Under the pieces are notes generated by a model. It did no database searches and was not told the DNA's origin. It worked only from the letters and a program-made list of their open reading frames with translations. Below, piece after piece: positions 20,846 through 29,448 of a stretch of 64,000 nucleotides of DNA. Within the stretch, counting starts at the first letter, position 1. Every line of letters starts with the position of its first letter. Position numbers and translations under genes: made by a program. The stretch is taken from NCBI RefSeq assembly GCF_030246865.1, contig NZ_CP126738.1, forward strand, positions 2,480,001-2,544,000, given 5' to 3'. This DNA is from Microbacterium sp. zg-B96. Its GTDB lineage: Bacteria; Actinomycetota; Actinomycetes; Actinomycetales; Microbacteriaceae.

Positions 20846-21409
20846 ATGGGTAGCGTCATCTACTCCGTCGCCTCCTCGCTCGACGGCTATCACACCGATC
20901 TGCAGGGCGATTTCAGTTGGACCGTCCCCGACGACGAGGTGATCGCCGCACTCACGGCGGACGCGGCATCCGTCAGCACCTACCTCTACGGGCGCCGCAT
21001 GTACGAGACGATGGCGGTGTGGGAGACGGAGCCGTCCGCCGCCGCGCAATCGCCGGAGTCGGCCGCGTACGCCCACACCTGGAAGCGCGCCCGCAAGGTC
21101 GTGTTCTCCTCGACGCTGGGAGCGGTGTGGACCAAGCGCACGCGGCTGGAGCACACCCTCACCGCCGAGGCGATCGAGCGGGCCAAGGCCGAGTCGCACG
21201 GGGACCTGACCATCGAGGGGCCGACCATCGCCAAGAGCGCGCTGCACATGGAACTGGTCGACGTGGTGGAGTTGCTGCTGTGCCCCGTCGTCCTCGGGGG
21301 CGGCATGCGCGTGTTCCCGGAAGGACTGTGGCTGGGGCTGCGCCTGGTACGCGAACGGGCGTTCGGCAACGGCATGGTGCAGATCACTTACGAGCGCAGT
21401 CGCTCCTGA
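20846..21409 (+). CDS. Dihydrofolate-reductase-family protein (RibD C-terminal-like)
   Basis: A 187-residue protein of the DHFR/RibD-C fold family. It begins with VIYSVASSLDGYHTD and has YLYGRRMYETM, LTIEGPTIAKSALHMELVD and LLCPVVLGGGMRVFP, the usual NADPH-binding and core segments. Such proteins are widespread in actinobacteria and mostly of unknown substrate; a true DHFR role is unlikely because the folate-site pattern is not convincing. The ATG at 20846 fits the family N-terminus. Confidence 0.85.
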   Translation: MGSVIYSVASSLDGYHTDLQGDFSWTVPDDEVIAALTADAASVSTYLYGRRMYETMAVWETEPSAAAQSPESAAYAHTWKRARKVVFSSTLGAVWTKRTRLEHTLTAEAIERAKAESHGDLTIEGPTIAKSALHMELVDVVELLLCPVVLGGGMRVFPEGLWLGLRLVRERAFGNGMVQITYERSRS

Positions 21410-21446
21410 CCCTCGCACGGCGACAGTGCCGGGGGGAAGATTAAGA

Positions 21447-21530
21447 CTCTCCGCGAACCCGGCAGAGCCTGGTTACCCTTGCTACGTTTCCGTCCTGGGG
21501 GAGTTGGCCTGGATGCCGCCTCGCGGAGAG
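21447..21530 (-). ncRNA. ffs: Signal recognition particle RNA (small bacterial type)
   Basis: On the minus strand, a perfect 10-bp closing stem (21521-21530 with 21447-21456) encloses the conserved SRP Alu-less helix: CCCCCAGGAC-GGAAAC-GTAGCAAGGG, i.e. a GGAA-type tetraloop flanked by the asymmetric loop AGGAC/GUAGCA that binds Ffh. The following CAGGCTCTGCCGGG completes the stem. A TACACT box lies just upstream (minus strand, near 21540). The ends are approximate; the mature RNA may be a few bases longer. No protein is encoded here. Confidence 0.88.
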
Positions 21531-21634
21531 CTGACACCAGTGTATCCCGATCGACCCACCGGTCGCGCCCGCGGGATACGATCGGGGCAGCGACGCATCG
21601 ATGCGCCGCACCCCGCCACCGTCGAGGGGATGGC

Positions 21635-22627
21635 ATGAGCGACCAGTCCGTCGAGCCGATCACCGCAGAGACATTCGCCCGGTCGACCACAGCGATCATC
21701 GATTCGGTCACCCGCGTGATCGACGGCAAGCCGGATGCCGTGCGGTCGGCGCTGATGTGCCTGCTGGCCGAGGGGCACCTGCTGATCGAGGACGTGCCCG
21801 GCGTGGGCAAGACGATGCTCGCCAGGGCACTGGCGGCATCGGTGGATGCCACCGTGCGCCGCATCCAGTTCACCCCCGATCTGCTGCCGGGGGACGTGAC
21901 CGGCGTGTCGGTGTTCAACCCGGTCGACCGCGAGTTCGAGTTCAAGCGCGGCGCGATCTTCGCGCACATCGTCATCGCCGACGAGATCAACCGCTCCTCC
22001 CCCAAGACGCAGTCGGCGCTGCTGGAGGCGATGGAGGAGCACCAGGTCACCGTCGACGGCGAGTCGCATCCGCTGCCGGAGCCGTTCCTGGTGGTGGCCA
22101 CCCAGAACCCGCTCGAGATGGAGGGCACCTACGCCCTCCCCGAGGCGCAGCGCGACCGGTTCATGATGCGCATCTCGATGGGATACCCCGATGCCGCCAG
22201 CGAAAAGCTCATGCTGCGCCAGCGCGACTCGGTCAATCCGCTGTTGGCCATCACGCCCGTCGTCGACGCCACCCGCATCCGCGAGCTGATCGCGTGGGCG
22301 CGCAGCGTGCACCTGTCCCCCGCCGTCGAGGAGTACGCCGTCGCGCTCGCGCAGGCCACCCGCACGCACGCGGACCTGCGGTTGGGGGCGAGCCCCCGCG
22401 CGACGCTGCAGCTGGTGCGGGCCGCGAAGGTGCGCGCCGCCCTGGACGCCCGCGACTTCGTCATCCCCGACGACATCGCCGCCCTGCTCGTCCCGGTGTT
22501 CGCGCACCGTCTCATCGCCACCCGCAGCGCCGGCACAGCCCGCGCCCGCACGACCACCGACGCGATCGCCGCGGTGCTGACGCAGATCGCGGCATCCGTG
22601 CGGGTGCCGCTCACCGCCCGCGCGTGA
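21635..22627 (+). CDS. MoxR-family AAA+ ATPase
   Basis: A 330-residue MoxR ATPase, a chaperone-like factor thought to help mature partner complexes. Walker A EDVPGVGKTML (about 52-62) and Walker B VIADEINR (113-120) are clear. The ATG at 21635 has GAGGGG upstream. It leads an operon with a DUF58 protein (one base gap) and a transmembrane transglutaminase, a widespread MoxR-DUF58-TGase module. A -10-like TACGAT sits at 21577-21582. The partner substrate is unknown. Confidence 0.93.
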   Translation: MSDQSVEPITAETFARSTTAIIDSVTRVIDGKPDAVRSALMCLLAEGHLLIEDVPGVGKTMLARALAASVDATVRRIQFTPDLLPGDVTGVSVFNPVDREFEFKRGAIFAHIVIADEINRSSPKTQSALLEAMEEHQVTVDGESHPLPEPFLVVATQNPLEMEGTYALPEAQRDRFMMRISMGYPDAASEKLMLRQRDSVNPLLAITPVVDATRIRELIAWARSVHLSPAVEEYAVALAQATRTHADLRLGASPRATLQLVRAAKVRAALDARDFVIPDDIAALLVPVFAHRLIATRSAGTARARTTTDAIAAVLTQIAASVRVPLTARA

Positions 22628-22628
22628 G

Positions 22629-23975
22629 GTGACCGTGGGACGCCTGTGGCCGCTGACGATCCGGGGCACCGGCGCGGTGCTGCTGGGCCTGGTGTGCCTG
22701 ATCGTCGCCGCCGACCGCGGGCTGGTCGAGCTGCTGTACGTGGCGATGCTGCTGTTCGCGGTGGTAGGGGCGGCCCTGTTCACGCTTTTCGCGGTGCGGC
22801 GGGCTGACGGTCTCACCCGCACCGTGGAGCCGGACGTGCTCGCCGTCGGACGGGAAGGCCGGGTCACGGTGCGGGTGTCGGTGCGCGCCGCGCTCGCCTC
22901 GGGGCCCGGCGCCTGGCGCGACACCCTGTCGCCGGGGCTGGCGTGGAGCGGCCCGGAGGCGGATTCCGACAGCGAGACGGACGGCGCGGGGCGCGGCTTC
23001 GGCTTCGCGCGCCCGGATGGGCGCGCCCGCGCCGAGGGTTCTGCCCGCGGCGTGTTTCCCGCACTCGATTCCGGACTGCGCGGCGAAGCGCACACCGTCG
23101 ACGTGGACTACCGGGTGCGCGGCATCCGTCGGGGCATGCACACGCTCGGCCCGCTCACGGTGTCCTCGACCGATCCGTTCGGGCTGGTGCGGCGCACTCA
23201 CGTGCTCAGCACCCGCACCACCGTGATCGTCGCACCCGAGATCGTCGACCTTCCCGCGCTGAGCGACCTGCCGGGCGAGGCGGGCGGCACCAGACACGCC
23301 GCGACCAACGAGCTCGGGCAGGGCACCGACAACCTCATTCCCCGCGCGTATGTGCCAGGCGACTCCCGCCGCCGCATCCACTGGCGCGCCAGCGCACACC
23401 GTGATGAGCTGATGGTGCGTCAAGAGGAGCAGGAGTCCACACCGTCCGCCACCGTCGTGATCGATCTGTCCACGCCCCGGTTCACCGTCGCCGCGATGCG
23501 CGGGCCGGGCCTGGACCCCGGCTTCGAAGCGGCCGTCAGTGCGTGCGTGTCGGCGGTTGCCCGGTTGGTGCGGGAGGGGTATACCGTCGCGGTGATCGAC
23601 TCCGACGGGCATGCCCTCGCCGACCCCATCGAGGGCGGCGACATGGCGGCGGTCGAGATCCTCGCCAACGACTTCGCCACCCTCCTCACCCGCCGCGACG
23701 ACCGCCTCCCGCAGCTGGTGCCGCTGTTCGCCGGGGCGATCGGCGGGCCGGTGGTCGTGATCGTCGGGCACTTCGATGAGACGGATGCCGCGACGCTCGC
23801 CCCCGTCGCGCATCACACGTCGCTGCCCGTGCTGCTCGCCGTCGCCCCCATCGCCGACGCGCTGCCGCAGGCCGTGGCATCCGGCTGGCATGTCGCCGCG
23901 ATCGGGCCGGCCGCCGACCTCGCCGCCGCCTGGGCGGGGGCCGTGGAACGGGGGGCCGGTCATGTGGTCGCCTGA
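22629..23975 (+). CDS. DUF58 domain-containing membrane protein
   Basis: A 448-residue protein with two adjacent N-terminal membrane segments (about residues 12-50) and the DUF58 signature YVPGDSRRRIHWRASAH around residue 240, followed by a VWA-like region (TVVIDLSTPR). The GTG start is one base after the moxR stop, so translation is coupled. DUF58 proteins accompany MoxR ATPases and are proposed to be their partners; the molecular role is unknown. Confidence 0.88.
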   Translation: MTVGRLWPLTIRGTGAVLLGLVCLIVAADRGLVELLYVAMLLFAVVGAALFTLFAVRRADGLTRTVEPDVLAVGREGRVTVRVSVRAALASGPGAWRDTLSPGLAWSGPEADSDSETDGAGRGFGFARPDGRARAEGSARGVFPALDSGLRGEAHTVDVDYRVRGIRRGMHTLGPLTVSSTDPFGLVRRTHVLSTRTTVIVAPEIVDLPALSDLPGEAGGTRHAATNELGQGTDNLIPRAYVPGDSRRRIHWRASAHRDELMVRQEEQESTPSATVVIDLSTPRFTVAAMRGPGLDPGFEAAVSACVSAVARLVREGYTVAVIDSDGHALADPIEGGDMAAVEILANDFATLLTRRDDRLPQLVPLFAGAIGGPVVVIVGHFDETDAATLAPVAHHTSLPVLLAVAPIADALPQAVASGWHVAAIGPAADLAAAWAGAVERGAGHVVA

Positions 23976-26361
23976 CGTGGCGCACCTCGATAGCGTGCAC
24001 GTGCTCGCCGACCCGATCACCACCACCCAGCGCACGGCTCCACCGCCGCCGCGCACCGGCCGGCGGCGGCGACCCGACCTGCGACTCACGCTCGCGGTGG
24101 CGGGCGTCGTCGTCGCGGCGATGCTGCCGCTGCTACGGGTCATCGTTCCGGCGCAGTGGCTCGGCGAGTCGCTCTTCCTCACCGGGCTGCTGCTGACCGC
24201 CGGCCACCTCGCGCACGCCCGGCGGGTGCCGGCGGTGGCCGTCAGCGGCTTCCAACTGGTGCTGTGGGCGGTCTTCCTCACGACGGTGTATCTGCCCGAC
24301 ACCGGCCTGGTGTGGGTCGTTCCCACTCCCGAGACGGTGCGCCAGGTGCCGGCACTGTTCTCCTCCGGGATGAACGAGATCCTCGTCGGTTCCGCGCCGC
24401 TGGAGGCCAGCGAGGGCCTCGCGTTCCTGCTGGTCGCCGCGGTCGGGCTGTTCGCGATCGCGCTGGACCATGTCGTCGTGACGGCGCGGATGCCGCTGCT
24501 GGCGGCGGTCGGCGTGGTCGCGGTGTGGCTGGTTCCCGCCATCGCCGCTCCCAGCGACATGGACGTGTGGTCGTTCACGTTCCTGGCGGTGGCGATCCTG
24601 TATCTGCTGCGCGCCGAGACCCGCACGCGGGAGGTCGCCGAGCCGCCGTCGACACCGGCCGCCGACACCGGCCGCCGCGCCGGCGTGGGCGCCACCGCCG
24701 TCGGCATCGGGGCGATCGCGGTCGTCGTGGCCATCGCCGTCACCCCGCTGCTGCCCACCCCGACGATGCGGCCCGGGGCCGCTGGACTCGGGGTGGCGGC
24801 GACGATCAACCCGAGCCTGGATCTGGGCGAGGACCTGCGGCGGCTGAACAACGTTCCGGTGCTCTATCTGCGCGCCAACTCCCCCCTGCCGCCTTATCTG
24901 CGGGTGGCGACGCTGTCGACGTTCGACGGCAGCCGATGGCAGCCCGACCGCATCCGCACCCTCCCGCTGGACAGCGAGTACGGGTTCGGCGAGCTGAAGG
25001 TGGACGAGTCACTGCGGATCACCGAATACCGCACCACCGTCGACATCACGAACCTCGCTTCGACGTGGCTGCCGGTGTCGTTCCCGGCGGTCGCCGTGGA
25101 GGGCCTCGACGGGCAGTGGGAGGCGATGCCCTTCAACCGCACCGTGATCAGCAGCACCTCGAACACGCAGGGTCAGGCGTACGAGGTGATCAGCCAGCTG
25201 CCGCGCCCCACCCGCGAGCAGATCCGCGCGTCCAGCGCGGGCGGCACCGTGCTGCGCGACGCCACGTACGCGCTGCCCGACGTGCCGATGGACACGATCC
25301 TGCAGACGGCGCTGGCGGTCACCACGGGTGCGGAGACCGACTACGACAAACTCATCGCGCTGCAGGGCTGGTTCCGCGGCGACGAGTTCACCTATTCGCT
25401 GCAGGCGCCTGTCGCCGACGGCTTCGACGGCTCGGGCATCGCCGCGATCAGTCAGTTCCTGGAGCAGAAGGAGGGTTACTGCGTGCACTTCGCGTCGGCG
25501 TTCGCCGTGATGGCGCGGCTGCTGGACATGCCGGCTCGGGTCGTGGTGGGCTACCTCCCCGGCAACGGCACGGGCGACCTGGTCGACGGCCAGACGCAGT
25601 ACGAGGTCACCAGCGACCAGCTGCACGCGTGGCCCGAAGTGCACTTCGACGGCATCGGCTGGGTGTCGTTCGAGCCGACAAAGAGCCTCGGCACGCCCAC
25701 GTCGTTCCTGCCGGAGCGTGTGCCGGCCGCCGACGATGCCGGTGAGGACATCACCGAGGGTGCGGCGGCGGCGGAGGCACCGGTGCCGTCTGCCAGCCCC
25801 ACCGACCCGGCGCTGGCGCCGGAACTCGAGGACCAGGCGGGCGCAGGTCAGGCCGCGAGCCGCGGAGTCTCGCTCACGACCGCGCTGACGGCGCTCGGAG
25901 TCCTGCTGGCGCTGGCGATCCCCGGCGCAGTGCGCGACGTCGTGCGCCGACGAAGGTTGGCGGCAGCCGGCCGGGGCGATGCCGCCGCAGCGTGGCTGAG
26001 TGTGCGGGAGACGGCCGTCGACCTCGGCATCCCGGTGCCCGCGTCGGAATCGCCGCGGGCGTTCGGCGCGCGCCTCGTCGCCGACTACGACGTGCCCGCG
26101 GATGCGGTGGCGCTGCTCGTGTCGTCGATCGAGCGAGCGTCGTACGCTCCGGCTGGGGCTGTGGGTGCGGTTGGTGCGGCGTCTGGACGTGGTTCGCAAC
26201 CCAGTTCGCAGCGCAGTGACCTGGCCGCTGCCGCGTCGGCGGTGCACAGCGGACTGCTGTCCGGCGCCACCCGCGGGCGGCGGCTGCTGGCGGTGATGGT
26301 CCCGCGTTCGCTCGTGGTGCGCCCCGGCAGCGCGTATGCCGCAGCGCGGGTCCCTGCCTGA
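23962..26361 (+). CDS. Transmembrane transglutaminase-like protein (DUF3488/TGc/DUF4129)
   Basis: A 799-residue membrane protein with six or so N-terminal membrane segments (about 42-60, 70-90, 95-115, 152-170, 175-195, 205-220) plus one at about 245-263. An outward transglutaminase core follows, with catalytic triad Cys507 (EGYCVHFASAFA), His555 (HAWPEV) and Asp563. A last membrane segment lies near 635-650, followed by a cytoplasmic tail. The ATG at 23962 overlaps the DUF58 gene by 14 bases and has GGGGG upstream. It may act as a protease or cross-linker at the cell envelope, energised by the MoxR pair; this is inference. Confidence 0.88.
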   Translation: MWSPDVAHLDSVHVLADPITTTQRTAPPPPRTGRRRRPDLRLTLAVAGVVVAAMLPLLRVIVPAQWLGESLFLTGLLLTAGHLAHARRVPAVAVSGFQLVLWAVFLTTVYLPDTGLVWVVPTPETVRQVPALFSSGMNEILVGSAPLEASEGLAFLLVAAVGLFAIALDHVVVTARMPLLAAVGVVAVWLVPAIAAPSDMDVWSFTFLAVAILYLLRAETRTREVAEPPSTPAADTGRRAGVGATAVGIGAIAVVVAIAVTPLLPTPTMRPGAAGLGVAATINPSLDLGEDLRRLNNVPVLYLRANSPLPPYLRVATLSTFDGSRWQPDRIRTLPLDSEYGFGELKVDESLRITEYRTTVDITNLASTWLPVSFPAVAVEGLDGQWEAMPFNRTVISSTSNTQGQAYEVISQLPRPTREQIRASSAGGTVLRDATYALPDVPMDTILQTALAVTTGAETDYDKLIALQGWFRGDEFTYSLQAPVADGFDGSGIAAISQFLEQKEGYCVHFASAFAVMARLLDMPARVVVGYLPGNGTGDLVDGQTQYEVTSDQLHAWPEVHFDGIGWVSFEPTKSLGTPTSFLPERVPAADDAGEDITEGAAAAEAPVPSASPTDPALAPELEDQAGAGQAASRGVSLTTALTALGVLLALAIPGAVRDVVRRRRLAAAGRGDAAAAWLSVRETAVDLGIPVPASESPRAFGARLVADYDVPADAVALLVSSIERASYAPAGAVGAVGAASGRGSQPSSQRSDLAAAASAVHSGLLSGATRGRRLLAVMVPRSLVVRPGSAYAAARVPA

Positions 26362-26436
26362 CCCGGCCCTTCGGTGGCCTGCGGCACGAGCGGCCTCGCG
26401 CACCAGGTAGACTGTCCCGCGGCCCTTCGGGGCTAC

Positions 26437-26521
26437 GGAGGATTCGCCTAGTGGCCTATGGCGCACGCTTGGAAAGCGTGTTGAGTGAAAGCTCTCAGGG
26501 GTTCGAATCCCCTATCCTCCG
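26437..26521 (+). tRNA. tRNA-Ser (GGA)
   Basis: An 85-base class II tRNA: the acceptor stem GGAGGAT pairs with ATCCTCC, the anticodon loop TTGGAAA gives anticodon GGA, there is a long variable arm (around TTGAGTGAAAGCTCTCA), and the T-loop is GTTCGAATCCC. The discriminator base is G and CCA is not encoded. A -10-like TAGACT at 26407-26412 is 24 bases upstream, and a short T-run (26526-26530) follows. Confidence 0.97.
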
Positions 26522-26865
26522 CCGATTTTTCCGACCGCTCGCCCGCGTCGGCGCAGCGCATGCTCTAGCCACAGCGCCAGCTCCGCGTCGCCGGAGATCG
26601 TGTTGCCTGTGACGCGGATCCATCCGATCCCCATGGATCGACCAGTACCCATCTCGGCGCGCGCGGCTCCGCCACGGTGAAGCAGCGCGGCATCCGCTTC
26701 GGGTGCGACGCGCACAAGCAGGCTGCCGTCGCCGTTCACCGCGACAAGCATCGCCTCGTCGAACATGACCGCGATCGCCCCGAACATCGCCACCTCGCGG
26801 ATCGAGCCGCCGGGCAGCAGGCGCACGATCCTGTCGAGGAGCGCGCGGCGGTCATCGATTCTCAT
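26512..26865 (-). CDS. TfoX/Sxy N-terminal-domain protein
   Basis: A 117-residue protein resembling the TfoX N-terminal domain, with FGAIAVMFDEAMLVAVNGDG and MGIGWIRV in place of the family GGxxxxM and W-I/R-V segments. In gamma-proteobacteria TfoX controls competence; the small actinobacterial versions have no known role. Unusually, its stop and last three codons (GGG-stop) lie inside the 3' acceptor end of tRNA-Ser on the opposite strand (10-base overlap). It is followed upstream by a SnoaL gene only three bases away, so it is the last gene of an ArsR-SRPBCC-SnoaL-TfoX run. Confidence 0.75.
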   Translation of the reverse strand: MRIDDRRALLDRIVRLLPGGSIREVAMFGAIAVMFDEAMLVAVNGDGSLLVRVAPEADAALLHRGGAARAEMGTGRSMGIGWIRVTGNTISGDAELALWLEHALRRRGRAVGKIGGG

Positions 26866-26868
26866 CGG

Positions 26869-27231
26869 TCACTGCGGCGGTGCCGGCATGTAGCCGAGCC
26901 GGTCGAAGGCCAGGCGGATCTCGGTGATCTGGTCGCCTTCGACGGTGAAGAGTTCGCTGGCGAGGGTGCTGTCGGTGACCGCTGTCTGCGGGTAGTACCA
27001 GAGGGCAACCCGGCTGCCGTCGGCCATGCGGGTCAGCTCGGGGGCTCCGGTGAGCATCGGGACGAACCCGGCGAGGTACTCCCGCCAGTGCGCCTTCGTC
27101 GTGATCTCCGGGTCGGGCGCGGAGCACACGACCGAGTCGGCGAGATAGGTCAGAGCGCGATCGACGTCGCCCCCGGTCCAGGCGCGGTGGTAAGCGTCGA
27201 CGATGGCAACAGGTGTGTTGGTGTTCGGCAT
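26869..27231 (-). CDS. SnoaL/NTF2-like protein
   Basis: A 120-residue NTF2-fold protein (IVDAYHRAWTGGDVDRALTY at the N-terminus, later ELFTVEGDQITEIRLAFD). The ATG at 27231 is preferred because AAGGAG stands eight bases upstream; an alternative ATG at 27258 overlaps the previous stop. Such proteins are cyclases, isomerases or binding proteins; no substrate can be given. Part of the ArsR-led operon. Confidence 0.8.
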   Translation of the reverse strand: MPNTNTPVAIVDAYHRAWTGGDVDRALTYLADSVVCSAPDPEITTKAHWREYLAGFVPMLTGAPELTRMADGSRVALWYYPQTAVTDSTLASELFTVEGDQITEIRLAFDRLGYMPAPPQ

Positions 27232-27254
27232 CCGGTCATCTCCTTCGATCTCGG

Positions 27255-27686
27255 TCATGGTCTGGGGGTCCAGCCGTCGGGGGGCAGGATCTGCCCCGTT
27301 GCGGCGAGCGCGAGCCGTGGGACGAAATGCTCCCATCCGCCGACGTGGCCGGCGACCTCTCCCTCCGGCAGGTCGGTGTGGATCACCTCCAGGCGCGTGC
27401 CGTCCGCGGTCTCGCTCAACTCGAACGACACCGTGGACGCCCCCGGCGGGAGGGTGTCGCTGCCCTCGAAGCCCCACGACACGGTCACCCGGCGCGGCCG
27501 GTCGACTTCGAGGAAGGTCCCACGGGCGCCGTAGCCGGCGATGTTGACGGCGAACTCGCCGCCGGGGATCGGCTCGACGCGGGCCCAGTCACCCATCCAC
27601 GCGGTGATCCCCGCCGCGGTCACCAGGTACTCGAAGACCCGCTCGGGCGCTGCCGCGATGTCCACGGTCGACCGGTGCTCAGCCAT
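27255..27686 (-). CDS. SRPBCC (AHSA1-like) domain protein
   Basis: A 143-residue START/SRPBCC-fold protein with the N-terminal signature VDIAAAPERVFEYLVTA and the family segment VTVSWGFEGSDTLPPGASTV. It overlaps the upstream ArsR gene by eight bases, a pairing (ArsR plus SRPBCC) common in actinobacteria. It probably binds a hydrophobic small molecule; the ligand is unknown. Confidence 0.85.
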   Translation of the reverse strand: MAEHRSTVDIAAAPERVFEYLVTAAGITAWMGDWARVEPIPGGEFAVNIAGYGARGTFLEVDRPRRVTVSWGFEGSDTLPPGASTVSFELSETADGTRLEVIHTDLPEGEVAGHVGGWEHFVPRLALAATGQILPPDGWTPRP

Positions 27687-28017
27687 CGCGGTCTCCCCCG
27701 TCGCGCTCCCCGGTCTGCTCGATCGCCTGCTTGAGGCGCGTCAGGCGCTCGGGCCAGAAGTCGTCGAAGAACGCTTTGCCCACCGCGAGCCCCTCCACCC
27801 GCACCGCATACAGGTGTCGCGTGCCCGCCCGGCTGCCTGAGACCAGTCCCGCCTCTCGCAGCACCTTCAGATGGTGCGACACGATCTGCTGCGACAGGCC
27901 GAGTTCGGTCGCGATCTCGCCCACCGGGCGACGACCATCGCGCACCAGCGCCAGGATCGCCCGCCGGTTGCCGTCAGCGAGGGCGTGGAACGCGTCGTCA
28001 AGAGCTGGAGCTGTCAT
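27679..28017 (-). CDS. ArsR-family transcriptional regulator
   Basis: A 112-residue ArsR/SmtB winged-helix protein (ALADGNRRAILALVRDG, then ELGLSQQIVSHHLKVLREAG as recognition helix, about residues 37-56). No metal-binding Cys pair is seen, so it belongs to the non-metal group that usually pairs with SRPBCC genes. The ATG at 28017 has GGAGG four bases upstream. It likely represses its own operon through the dyad at 28042-28057. Confidence 0.9.
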   Translation of the reverse strand: MTAPALDDAFHALADGNRRAILALVRDGRRPVGEIATELGLSQQIVSHHLKVLREAGLVSGSRAGTRHLYAVRVEGLAVGKAFFDDFWPERLTRLKQAIEQTGERDGGDRDG

Positions 28018-28041
28018 GGTTCCTCCGCGCTCATTCTGATC

Positions 28042-28057
28042 ACAAACATGCATTTGT
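28042..28057. promoter_or_regulatory. Candidate ArsR operator/promoter
   Basis: ACAAA-N6-TTTGT dyad (ACAAACATGCATTTGT) in an AT-rich patch 25 bases before the ArsR start. On the minus strand TTGTAC (28055-28060) and CAGAAT, 17 bases apart, could be -35 and -10. The site also lies 84 bases before the divergent SRPBCC gene at 28141. Confidence 0.5.
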
Positions 28058-28140
28058 ACAAGGGGTGGTTGGTGGGACGTGCGATAGGTTGCGGAGAACC
28101 GCAGAGCGCGACCAGAGCGCGGCCCCCCGGAGGAACACTC

Positions 28141-28614
28141 ATGCCCGTCGTTCAGTCCCAGGTCACCATCCCTGTGCCGGTCGAGGTGGCGTTCGCCGTC
28201 TCGCAGACGACCGGCGAAGCCCGCCTGCGCTGGGACCCCTTCATCCGACGCCAGTATTTCGTCGGTGGCGCCGAAGTGCCCGCGCCCGGCGTCCGCACGT
28301 TGACGGTGCATCGTCTCGGTTTCCGCATGGTCAGCGAATACGTCTCCTACAACCCGCCCACGAACGTCGGGATGAAGATGGTGACGGGGTCGTGGTTCTT
28401 CGAACGGCTCGGCGGAGGCTGGCGGTTCGCGCCCGCCCCGAACGACCCGACGAGCACGATCGCCACGTGGAAGTACAACTTCGCGTGCCGGCCCCGCTGG
28501 CTCGCGCCCGTGGCGGAGTGGATCGGTGAGCGCGTCCTGCAGCGCGACATCGACCGACGGCTCGAAGGGTTCGCGCGCGGGTGCGCAGACCCGCACGTGC
28601 TTCGCGCCATCTAG
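28141..28614 (+). CDS. SRPBCC family protein
   Basis: A 157-residue polyketide-cyclase-like SRPBCC protein (VTIPVPVEVAFAVSQTTGEA at the N-terminus, LQRDIDRRLEGFARGC at the end). The ATG at 28141 has GGAGG at eight bases. It is divergent from the ArsR operon and may share its operator region. Ligand unknown. Confidence 0.78.
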   Translation: MPVVQSQVTIPVPVEVAFAVSQTTGEARLRWDPFIRRQYFVGGAEVPAPGVRTLTVHRLGFRMVSEYVSYNPPTNVGMKMVTGSWFFERLGGGWRFAPAPNDPTSTIATWKYNFACRPRWLAPVAEWIGERVLQRDIDRRLEGFARGCADPHVLRAI

Positions 28615-28683
28615 GCCGCTCACGCTTCACCGGGTGCAGCGCCCGCCGCGGCCGCCGCCGCCGCCGCCGCGGATAATGATCGG

Positions 28684-29076
28684 GTGGAGCCGTGGGAGAT
28701 GCGCGAGTGGTACGCCGACTACCTGGATGCCTGCAACCGTCACGATCTGGAAGCGATCCGCGCGTTCGTCGATCCGTCGGTGCGGCGCGCGCACCTGCCT
28801 GGCGGAGCCCATGCCTGGGTCGCCGACATGGCGGAGCTGTGCCGTGCGTTCCCCGACTGGCGCTGGCGCCGCATCCAGCTCGTCGTCGAGGATGATCGGA
28901 TCGCCGCGCACCTGCGCGCAAGCGGCACACACCAGGGACCGTTCCGCGGCATCGCGCCGACGCGACGGCACGTCAACGTCGCGGAGTTCGCGATGTACCG
29001 CGTGACCAACGGACGCATCGCGGAGTTCTCCGGCACGACCGACCACGCCGAACTGCTCAGCCAGCTGACGAAGTAA
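28684..29076 (+). CDS. SnoaL-like ester-cyclase family protein
   Basis: A 130-residue NTF2-fold protein (WYADYLDACNRHDLEAIRAF at the N-terminus, RGIAPTRRHVNVAEFAMYRV and GRIAEFSGTTDHAELL later), as in predicted ester cyclases. GTG start at 28684 with GATAAT exactly six bases upstream (28672-28677), so the message is probably leaderless. A (CCG)n tract directly precedes the -10 box. Confidence 0.8.
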   Translation: MEPWEMREWYADYLDACNRHDLEAIRAFVDPSVRRAHLPGGAHAWVADMAELCRAFPDWRWRRIQLVVEDDRIAAHLRASGTHQGPFRGIAPTRRHVNVAEFAMYRVTNGRIAEFSGTTDHAELLSQLTK

Positions 29077-29105
29077 TCGCCTCGGATCCGGCGGGCACGA
29101 CGCTC

Positions 29106-29408
29106 TCAGTCGCGCAGCGGCGATCCGACGACGTCGAACTGGAAACCGCCGACCTCGCCGCTGAGCAACGGCCGCGCCTTGGCGATCGCCGCCTGCACCT
29201 CGGGCAGGGTCAGCGACGCGCGGTGCGCGTCCGCGCTCGTCCACAGCTCCACCACGAAGACCGTGTCGGGCTCGCGGTCGCTGATGCCCACCTCGTAGGC
29301 GAGGCATCCGACATGATCGAGCGTGTCACTGCGCTGGATGAGCAGCGCCACGAGCGCATCGCGCTTTCCGGCGATGGCGCCGAGAGTGCCCACGTTGGCG
29401 AAGATCAT
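29106..29408 (-). CDS. Antibiotic biosynthesis monooxygenase (ABM) domain protein
   Basis: A 100-residue dimeric ferredoxin-like ABM protein; FVVELWTSADAHRASL is the family signature. The ATG at 29408 has TACACT exactly six bases upstream, a leaderless start. It is related to YgiN-type quinol monooxygenases; the substrate is unknown. Confidence 0.85.
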   Translation of the reverse strand: MIFANVGTLGAIAGKRDALVALLIQRSDTLDHVGCLAYEVGISDREPDTVFVVELWTSADAHRASLTLPEVQAAIAKARPLLSGEVGGFQFDVVGSPLRD

Positions 29409-29448
29409 GGGCCGAGTGTAGGCCCGCGCAGCGACGCGCGCACCGCGG

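Noticed and set aside
21479..21634. Longer N-terminus for MoxR overlapping the SRP RNA
   Set aside because: The sequence is the antisense of the SRP RNA; the ATG at 21635 has a ribosome-binding site and gives the family N-terminus.
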